A stretch of 5,719 nucleotides of DNA, from the NCBI GenBank assembly GCA_003231075.1, contig QIIF01000013.1, positions 1 through 5,719 of the forward strand. The letters are read 5' to 3'. Below, piece by piece: positions 1 to 3,751 of this stretch; the first letter of the stretch is position 1; every line of letters begins with the position of its first letter. This DNA comes from Candidatus Falkowiibacteriota bacterium. Its GTDB lineage: Bacteria; Patescibacteriota; Patescibacteriia; Patescibacteriales; SZUA-104. The notes below the pieces were generated by a model that worked only from the letters and a program-made list of their open reading frames with translations, was not told the origin of the DNA and did no database searches. The position numbers and the translations under genes were made by a program.

Positions 1-1
1 A

Positions 2-52
2 CTAAAATCGTATAAGCCGGAAATTTATAAAACATCAAAATTAATAAAATAG
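2..52 (+). CDS. Possible C-terminal tail of a gene entering from upstream (partial)
   Basis: One + frame is open from the window edge to a TAG at 50-52. It encodes 16 lysine-rich residues ending in KTSKLIK, which would suit the C-terminus of a protein beginning before the window. The tail is too short to assign to any family. An equally short minus-strand frame starting with ATG near 36 and reading off the left edge (MFYKFPAYTIL...) is also open, so the true neighbour could instead be divergent. I slightly prefer the + reading because the hairpin at 56-70 follows it directly. Confidence 0.25.
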   Translation, partial: LKSYKPEIYKTSKLIK

Positions 53-55
53 ATT

Positions 56-70
56 GGCTTATAACAAGCC
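56..70 (+). other. Small hairpin after the edge frame
   Basis: GGCTT at 56-60 and AAGCC at 66-70 form a perfect 5-bp stem around a 5-base loop. No T-run follows on the + strand, so it is a weak terminator candidate at best. It lies between the possible tail of the upstream gene and the toxin-antitoxin promoter. Confidence 0.25.
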
Positions 71-74
71 GCTA

Positions 75-102
75 TTGACAAAAATATAATAATTGTTATA
101 CT
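75..102 (+). promoter_or_regulatory. Sigma70-type promoter of the toxin-antitoxin operon
   Basis: TTGACA at 75-80 is a perfect -35 hexamer. After a 16-bp spacer comes TATACT at 97-102, a five-of-six match to the -10 box. A TG at 94-95 gives an extended -10 (TGTTATACT). Transcription should start near 108-110, leaving a leader of about 25 bases before the antitoxin ATG at 135. The leader has no evident Shine-Dalgarno sequence. Confidence 0.7.
85..100. promoter_or_regulatory. Candidate operator palindrome overlapping the -10 box
   Basis: TATAATAA at 85-92 and TTGTTATA at 93-100 form a 16-bp inverted repeat with seven of eight positions matching. It covers the spacer and runs into the -10 box. 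Phd/YefM-type antitoxins are known to repress their own operon by binding palindromes in this position, so autorepression is a reasonable inference. The sequence is AT-rich, so chance symmetry is possible. Confidence 0.4.
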
Positions 103-134
103 AAAAGTAAACTTAAAAATTAACTTTAAAATTT

Positions 135-371
135 ATGGATACCCAAATTATCGGCATTAAACAATTGCATAGCACGCTTAAAAAAGTTGCCGACGCAACA
201 ATGCGCGGACAATCTTTTTTGGTTGTCAAAAATTCCAAACCTGTTTTTAGGATTGAGCCTGTTAGCGGCAATAAGGATAAAAAATACAGCATAAAAGATT
301 TTTCTAAAATTAAATTTTTTTCTAAAGATAAAAATTTAAGCAAAAAAATTGATCAAATAGCTTATAATTAA
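135..371 (+). CDS. Phd/YefM-type antitoxin
   Basis: This 78-residue protein looks like a type II antitoxin of the Phd/YefM (prevent-host-death) family. Residues 1-43 match the family's DNA-binding fold: an opening strand (IIGIKQL), a helix with LKKVADATMRGQ, and a closing strand pair (SFLVVKNSKPVFRIEPV). Residues 44-78 are lysine-rich and probably disordered until bound to the toxin, as is usual for the toxin-neutralising tail. The length is typical. ATG 135 is chosen because the family fold begins within a few residues of it and the promoter lies just upstream. The PIN-domain toxin gene begins 4 bases after this stop, so the two are surely one operon, with the antitoxin made first. The protein probably represses its own promoter through the palindrome at 85-100. 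Family membership rests on reading the sequence, with no profile search. Confidence 0.82.
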   Translation: MDTQIIGIKQLHSTLKKVADATMRGQSFLVVKNSKPVFRIEPVSGNKDKKYSIKDFSKIKFFSKDKNLSKKIDQIAYN

Positions 372-375
372 ACTT

Positions 376-759
376 ATGCTAATAATAGATTCAAATGTCT
401 GGGTGGCTCTGTTTAATGAAAATGACAGCCAGCATCATAAGGCAAAATCTTTTTTTGATAAATTGGAGATGAAAGTAATTATTCCCGAATATGTATTTAT
501 TGAAGTATCCACAATTTTACTTATTAAAGCCGGTAAAAATATAGCAAAAAAATTTATAGAAATAGCGCAAGACAACTCTGATGTAGAAATATGTCTTTCA
601 AGCGGAGAGTTGTTTTTAAATACACTTCGGATTTTTAAAAATAGCGCGAAAGATAAGCTTTCTTTCGTGGATATATCGCTGTTATTTTTATCGGAATCTT
701 ATAAAATAATCACTTTTGATAAAAATTTACAAAAAGCTATTAACATTCATAAAAATTAA
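376..759 (+). CDS. PIN-domain ribonuclease toxin, VapC-like
   Basis: This 127-residue protein is a single PIN domain, the fold of VapC toxins, which are Mg2+-dependent endoribonucleases that often cut tRNA or rRNA. The acidic active-site residues are visible in order: D5 in the opening strand (LIIDSNVWVALF), E43 in the second conserved helix (VFIEVSTIL), D99 (LSFVDISLLFL), and D115 in the final strand (KIITFDKNL). Length and spacing are typical, and the site looks intact, so the toxin should be active. The gene starts 4 bases after the Phd/YefM-type antitoxin and has no clear ribosome site of its own, so translation is probably coupled. PIN toxins are known with antitoxins of several DNA-binding folds, and a Phd/YefM partner is not exceptional. 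The RNA target cannot be predicted from sequence alone. Confidence 0.85.
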   Translation: MLIIDSNVWVALFNENDSQHHKAKSFFDKLEMKVIIPEYVFIEVSTILLIKAGKNIAKKFIEIAQDNSDVEICLSSGELFLNTLRIFKNSAKDKLSFVDISLLFLSESYKIITFDKNLQKAINIHKN

Positions 760-766
760 GGAATAA

Positions 767-783
767 TATTTTTTTAAAAAATA
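767..783. other. T7/A6 symmetrical tract in the toxin-serS gap
   Basis: A run of seven T followed by six A, flanked by TA and TA, makes a short symmetrical AT tract right after the toxin stop at 757-759. Its pairing would be A-T only and no further T-run follows, so I do not call it a terminator. I see no convincing serS promoter here: TAAAAT at 792-797 and TATTCT at 801-806 are possible -10 boxes, but neither has a recognisable -35. Confidence 0.25.
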
Positions 784-816
784 ACAGTGAATAAAATAAA
801 TATTCTAAATTCTTAA

Positions 817-830
817 CCCTTTATCAAGGG
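817..830 (+). promoter_or_regulatory. Hairpin covering the serS ribosome-site candidate
   Basis: CCCTT at 817-821 pairs with AAGGG at 826-830 around a TATC loop. The right arm is also the start of AAGGGGG (826-832), the only purine-rich stretch upstream of serS. That stretch ends 12 bases before the ATG, a rather long spacing. The fold could limit ribosome access. Alternatively, it may be a remnant of a short intergenic palindromic repeat, since it stands out as GC-rich among very AT-rich flanks. Confidence 0.35.
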
Positions 831-844
831 GGCTCTGCAAATTT

Positions 845-2161
845 ATGTTAGATATAGAATTTATCCGTGAAAATTCGGATGCCGTAAAAGAAGCCGTTAA
901 AAATAAAAACATCAAATTAAATATTGATGAACTATTGGATTTGGATGAAAAAAGAAGGAAATTTTTAGTTAAGATTGATGATTTGCGCGCGGAAAGAAAT
1001 GAATTGGCCAAAGCGGCGAAATCAGGGAAGCCGACGGCTGAGGCCATTGAACAAGGAAAAAGAATTAAGCTTGAAATTGACGCGCTGGAAAAACAATTCA
1101 GGGATATTGATAAAAAATATACGGAGTTGATGGTTAAAGCGCCGACAATTCCTTCTCCGGATACGCCGATCGGCAAAGACGAAAAAGAAAATATAGAAGT
1201 TTATAAATGGGGAAAGCCGGCTAATTTTGATTTCAAGCCAAAGAGCTATATTGAATTGGCCGAGGATTTGGATTTAATTGACTTCAAACGGGGAACCAAG
1301 GTTGCGGGCTATCGGGGATATTATGTGAAAAATGAAGCGGTTATGCTGCAAATGGGGCTAATGATGTATTCGCTTGAGAAACTGATAAGCAGGGGATTCA
1401 CTCCAATGATTCCGCCGACATTGATTCGCGAATTCGCTTTGTTTGGAAGCGGTTATTTCGCCGGAAAAGAATATAATCCGGAAGTTGATGAAATTTATAA
1501 AATCGCCGCTGACGAAAAACAGGCCGACGGCGCGATTAAAAAAGAGGGTAAATTTTTAGTCGGCACGGCGGAACCGTCGCTATTGGCTTATTACGCCGAT
1601 GAAATACTGGATGAAAAAGATTTGCCTTTGCGGATTTGCGGATTTTCGCAATGCTATAGAAGCGAGATCGGCAGTTACGGGAAAGATGCCAAGGGGATTT
1701 ATCGCGTCCATGAGTTTATGAAAGTGGAGCAAGTCTGCATTTCCAGGGCGGATGTGGATGAATCCGATAAATTACAGCAAGAAATGATAAGCATTTCCAA
1801 AGAATTGCATGAGGACTTGAAATTGCCTTACCGCCAGTTGCAAATTTGCACCGGAGATTTATCCGCGGGAAAATATAAAATGTTTGATTTGGAAGTATGG
1901 ATTCCCAGCAAAGGCGGATACGGCGAAACCGGCTCGGCTTCCAATTTTTTAGATTGGCAGGCGAGAAGATTAAATGTAAAATATAAAGATAAAAATGGAA
2001 ATAAAAAATTCGTACATATGTTAAATAATACGGCTTTTCCGACACCCAGGCCGTTGATTGCCATTTTGGAAAATTATCAGCAAAAAGACGGCTCTATTCG
2101 CGTGCCTGAAGTTTTACAGAAATTTATGCCCGGAAATTTAAAGATTATAAAGAAAAAATAA
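845..2161 (+). CDS. serS: Seryl-tRNA synthetase
   Basis: Cytoplasmic class II synthetase that charges tRNA-Ser with serine using ATP. At 438 residues it is about the usual length for bacterial SerRS. Residues 1-105 form the N-terminal long coiled-coil arm that grips the tRNA variable arm, opening with the typical MLDIEFIREN. The catalytic domain shows the region around GSGYF (201-205), the serine-binding TAE (241-243), motif 2 with R272 and E274 in CYRSEIGSYGKD and following VHEFMKVEQ, and motif 3 with E361 then SNFLDWQARR ending at R374-R375. Residues 393-411 (LNNTAFPTPRPLIAILENY) correspond to the segment that reads LNGSGLAVGR in the E. coli enzyme. The substitution pattern is diverged but keeps R402 and LENYQ. 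ATG 845 gives the conserved N-terminus. The NYN gene starts 10 bases downstream and is probably co-transcribed. The gene is visibly less AT-rich than its neighbours, as expected of a conserved core gene. Confidence 0.97.
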   Translation: MLDIEFIRENSDAVKEAVKNKNIKLNIDELLDLDEKRRKFLVKIDDLRAERNELAKAAKSGKPTAEAIEQGKRIKLEIDALEKQFRDIDKKYTELMVKAPTIPSPDTPIGKDEKENIEVYKWGKPANFDFKPKSYIELAEDLDLIDFKRGTKVAGYRGYYVKNEAVMLQMGLMMYSLEKLISRGFTPMIPPTLIREFALFGSGYFAGKEYNPEVDEIYKIAADEKQADGAIKKEGKFLVGTAEPSLLAYYADEILDEKDLPLRICGFSQCYRSEIGSYGKDAKGIYRVHEFMKVEQVCISRADVDESDKLQQEMISISKELHEDLKLPYRQLQICTGDLSAGKYKMFDLEVWIPSKGGYGETGSASNFLDWQARRLNVKYKDKNGNKKFVHMLNNTAFPTPRPLIAILENYQQKDGSIRVPEVLQKFMPGNLKIIKKK

Positions 2162-2171
2162 AAAAAACGCC

Positions 2172-2675
2172 ATGAAAAAACTATTAGAAAATTACGCTTT
2201 TATTGATAGTCAAAATTTAAATTTAGGCGTGCGGAGATTGGGCTGGAAATTAGATTATGGAAAATTTAGAATATATTTAAAAGAAAAATATGGAGTAGTA
2301 AAGGCCTATATGTTTATTGGCTATTTAGAGAAAAATTCTAATCTATATAAATCACTCCAAGAAAAAGGTTTTATATTAATATTCAAGCCAGTGCTTGAAA
2401 ATAAAAAAGGCGAGGTAAAAGGAAATGTTGATGCTGATTTAGTTATGCAAGCGATGCTTGATTATAAAAAATATAAGCAAGCCATAATCGTCACCAGCGA
2501 TGGCGATTTTTATTGTTTAGTAAAATATTTATACAAAAATAAAAAACTCTGTACAGTATTAAGTACTCATGGTAAAACATGCTCGTATCTTCTTAAAATT
2601 ACAGCGAAAGACAAATTAAGATTTTTAATGAACGCAAAAAATAAGTTGGAATATAAAAAAAGAGGCACTTCTTAA
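2172..2675 (+). CDS. NYN-domain protein (PIN-like, LabA/DUF88 type), predicted nuclease
   Basis: This 167-residue protein is almost entirely one NYN domain, a PIN-related fold predicted to be a metal-dependent RNase. Visible signatures in order are YAFIDSQNLNLG (D12, N15), a central strand KAYMFIGYL, the acidic pair in NVDADLVMQAMLD (D87, D89), and IIVTSDGDFYCLVKYL (D110, D112). These aspartates match the expected metal-binding positions and all are present, so the enzyme looks intact. The physiological substrate is unknown for most of this family. It starts 10 bases after serS without a clear ribosome site. The last few codons (encoding the RGTS end) and the TAA at 2673-2675 lie inside a long hairpin that serves as the terminator of a predicted minus-strand RNA, so the gene's 3' end overlaps an antisense transcript. 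By eye the gene is AT-richer than serS, consistent with an accessory gene. Confidence 0.88.
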   Translation: MKKLLENYAFIDSQNLNLGVRRLGWKLDYGKFRIYLKEKYGVVKAYMFIGYLEKNSNLYKSLQEKGFILIFKPVLENKKGEVKGNVDADLVMQAMLDYKKYKQAIIVTSDGDFYCLVKYLYKNKKLCTVLSTHGKTCSYLLKITAKDKLRFLMNAKNKLEYKKRGTS

Positions 2676-2701
2676 GGACAGAACCTTAAGAGATGCCTCT
2701 T
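2655..2701 (-). terminator. Intrinsic terminator read from the minus strand, overlapping the NYN stop codon
   Basis: An outer stem of 8 bp (2660-2667 with 2694-2701) and an inner stem of 7 bp (CTTAAGG 2671-2677 with CCTTAAG 2684-2690) are joined by a 3-by-3 segment in which two of three positions can still pair. The loop is 6 bases at 2678-2683. Reading the minus strand, the stem runs into seven T (2661-2655), the classic Rho-independent layout. Reading the + strand, the stem is followed by CATCG with no T-run, so it should not terminate NYN transcription efficiently in that direction. Confidence 0.78.
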
Positions 2702-2713
2702 CATCGAAATTCT
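2655..2713 (-). ncRNA. Predicted small RNA, about 59 nt, partly antisense to the NYN gene
   Basis: A consensus promoter at 2747-2720 on the minus strand should start transcription near 2713-2712. The terminator ends it near 2655, so the transcript would be roughly 59 nt: a 5' leader of about 12 bases (AGAAUUUCGAUG), one long imperfect hairpin with loop UUCUGU, and a U tail. Its last 21 bases or so are antisense to the final NYN codons and stop codon. Because the hairpin is palindromic, the NYN mRNA end can fold the same way with loop ACAGAA, the complement of the RNA's loop, so a loop-loop (kissing) contact is possible. I do not recognise it as any named RNA family. A ten-codon AUG frame inside it is noted among the findings. 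The prediction rests on promoter and terminator alone. Confidence 0.55.
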
Positions 2714-2719
2714 ATTATA

Positions 2720-2747
2720 ATTATAGCATAAAGAAAAATATTGTCAA
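2720..2747 (-). promoter_or_regulatory. Consensus sigma70-type promoter for the minus-strand small RNA
   Basis: On the minus strand, TTGACA occupies 2747-2742 and TATAAT occupies 2725-2720, separated by 16 bp. A TG at 2728-2727 gives an extended -10 (TGCTATAAT). Both hexamers are perfect matches, making this the strongest promoter in the window. A second TATAAT at 2719-2714 lies too far from the -35 to be the primary box. No protein gene follows on the minus strand, only the terminator. Confidence 0.7.
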
Positions 2748-2768
2748 ATTTAGCTAATATTACATAAT
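2741..2768 (+). promoter_or_regulatory. Possible promoter of the alpha/beta hydrolase gene
   Basis: TTGTCA at 2741-2746 and CATAAT at 2763-2768 are each one mismatch from consensus, with a 16-bp spacer. The start site would fall near 2775, only about 6 bases before the ATG at 2781, which would make the message nearly leaderless. The -35 overlaps the -35 of the divergent small-RNA promoter. The hydrolase could instead be transcribed by read-through from serS and NYN. Confidence 0.3.
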
Positions 2769-2780
2769 TTTAAAGAAGAA

Positions 2781-3548
2781 ATGTTGCAAAAAAATTTAAT
2801 AGTTAAAAATTTAAAAATAAATTATTATCAAAGCGATATTTTGGATAAAAATAATGTTCTTGTTTTTTTGCACGGCTGGGGTTCGGAGTCAACGCATTTC
2901 AGCAAGACCTTGGAAAAATGCGGAAATTTTATCGCCATTGACCTGCCCGGATTCGGCGAAAGCGATATGCTTAAAGAAGTGTGGGACATTAAAGATTATG
3001 CCGATTTTTTAAAATCATTTTTAGAAAAATTGGAAATAAAAAATCCAATTTTGGCGGGCCATTCTTTCGGCGGAAGTATTATTATTAAATATTGCGCCAA
3101 AGGAGGAGCGGCTAAAAAAATTATTTTAATAGCAAGCTCCGGCATTAGGCAAAGATCATTAAAGATATATTTTTATATATTTTTGGCAAAGCTTGGAAAA
3201 TTATTTTTTTCAATTCCCGGACTAAGGTTGATGCAAAACAGAGCCAAAAATAAATTCCGCGAGTTTGTCAACGCTGAAGATTTTTCCAACTTAAGCGCCG
3301 GCGAGCTGAAAGAGACTTTCAAAAATATACTGGAAGAGGATTTACAAGAAGATTTAAAAAAGATAAAAACCAACGCTTCAATAATTTGGGGAGATAAAGA
3401 TATAACCACGCCGATAAAAGAAGGGGAGTTAATGCATAAATTAATCAAAGATTCAGATTTTTTCGTCATTAAAGGCGCGGGGCATTATGTGTTTTTGGAT
3501 AAGAGGGATGAATTTAATAAAATATTTTTACGGAGTTTGCGTGTTTGA
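2781..3548 (+). CDS. Alpha/beta hydrolase
   Basis: This 255-residue protein has the alpha/beta hydrolase fold with a full set of motifs. HGWG (31-34) forms the oxyanion-hole segment, and DLPGFGES (54-61) follows the second conserved strand. The nucleophile elbow is GHSFGG (93-98) with S95. WGDKDITTP carries the catalytic acid D207, and GAGH carries the catalytic H235. A helical lid of about residues 121-195 separates the two halves of the fold. There is no signal peptide or clear membrane segment, although the lid start (LKIYFYIFLAKLGKLFFSI, 127-145) is hydrophobic and could rest on a membrane or line a lipid-like substrate pocket. The motif set fits esterases and related hydrolases of the broad Abhydrolase_1/6 group, and the substrate cannot be named. 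Translation begins at ATG 2781 after a weak purine stretch (AAAGAAG). It is the only gene here ending in TGA. Confidence 0.9.
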   Translation: MLQKNLIVKNLKINYYQSDILDKNNVLVFLHGWGSESTHFSKTLEKCGNFIAIDLPGFGESDMLKEVWDIKDYADFLKSFLEKLEIKNPILAGHSFGGSIIIKYCAKGGAAKKIILIASSGIRQRSLKIYFYIFLAKLGKLFFSIPGLRLMQNRAKNKFREFVNAEDFSNLSAGELKETFKNILEEDLQEDLKKIKTNASIIWGDKDITTPIKEGELMHKLIKDSDFFVIKGAGHYVFLDKRDEFNKIFLRSLRV

Positions 3549-3615
3549 ATAAAAAACAAAAAGTGTTGCGTTAGATTTTAGTTTTAAATTAATCCAAACG
3601 GCGCATCTGATAATT

Positions 3616-3657
3616 CCCCGTTAAATCCCTGCGGGAGGCAAGGCCTATTTAACGGGG
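3616..3657. repeat. Palindromic element folding as a gap-free three-way junction
   Basis: An 11-bp perfect stem pairs CCCCGTTAAAT (3616-3626) with ATTTAACGGGG (3647-3657). The 20 bases between are fully taken up by two small hairpins: CCC-TGC-GGG (3627-3635) and AGGC-AAG-GCCT (3636-3646). No base is left unpaired at the junction. Neither strand has a T-run after the stem, so it is not an ordinary intrinsic terminator. The symmetry and high GC among AT-rich flanks resemble REP- or MITE-like palindromic elements, but a structured RNA or Rho-type 3' end is also possible. Only one copy is in this window, so repetitiveness is inferred. Confidence 0.6.
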
Positions 3658-3697
3658 TGAAGGGTGATTTATATTCAAATTCCTTAACGGTAAATAA

Positions 3698-3706
3698 TGC
3701 TATAAT
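3698..3706 (+). promoter_or_regulatory. Extended -10 promoter upstream of the long unknown gene
   Basis: TGCTATAAT at 3698-3706 is a perfect extended -10 box. No good -35 is found 15 to 18 bp upstream (the sequence there is around AATTCCT), which is tolerable for extended -10 promoters. The start would be near 3713, giving a leader of about 39 bases. The ten bases ATGCTATAAT are identical to those of the minus-strand small-RNA promoter. Confidence 0.55.
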
Positions 3707-3716
3707 AAAATGATTA

Positions 3717-3736
3717 TTTAATAATGGGTTATTAAA
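3717..3736 (+). promoter_or_regulatory. AT hairpin in the 5' leader of the long unknown gene
   Basis: TTTAATAA (3717-3724) pairs perfectly with TTATTAAA (3729-3736) around a TGGG loop. It lies in the predicted leader, ending 15 bases before the ATG at 3752. The 8-bp stem is all A-U and therefore weak. It may be an operator for a dimeric regulator or a chance palindrome in AT-rich DNA. Confidence 0.3.
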
Positions 3737-3751
3737 ATAACTAATAAACTT

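Noticed and set aside
113..343. Minus-strand open frame opposite the antitoxin gene
   Set aside because: It lies wholly across the antitoxin gene and its immediate leader, and has no family signal or promoter. The + frame has a clear antitoxin fold and operon context.
805..1176. Minus-strand open frame across the serS start
   Set aside because: It is a serine- and leucine-rich translation typical of the complement of a lysine/glutamate-rich coiled-coil gene. serS is unambiguous on the other strand.
1716..2064. Two overlapping minus-strand open frames inside serS
   Set aside because: Both cover the catalytic core of serS (motif 2 tail and motif 3), which fixes the real coding strand. Neither has a recognisable domain.
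2660..2701. + strand terminator for the NYN gene
   Set aside because: After the stem the + strand reads CATCGAAATTC with no U-tract, and the stem begins before the stop codon. The T-run lies on the minus-strand side.
3173..3469. Minus-strand open frame inside the alpha/beta hydrolase
   Set aside because: It is the complement of the lid and acid-residue region of an intact hydrolase, with no independent support.
3616..3657. Intrinsic terminator for the hydrolase gene
   Set aside because: The stem is strong, but neither strand has a T-run directly after it, so it is listed as a palindromic element instead.
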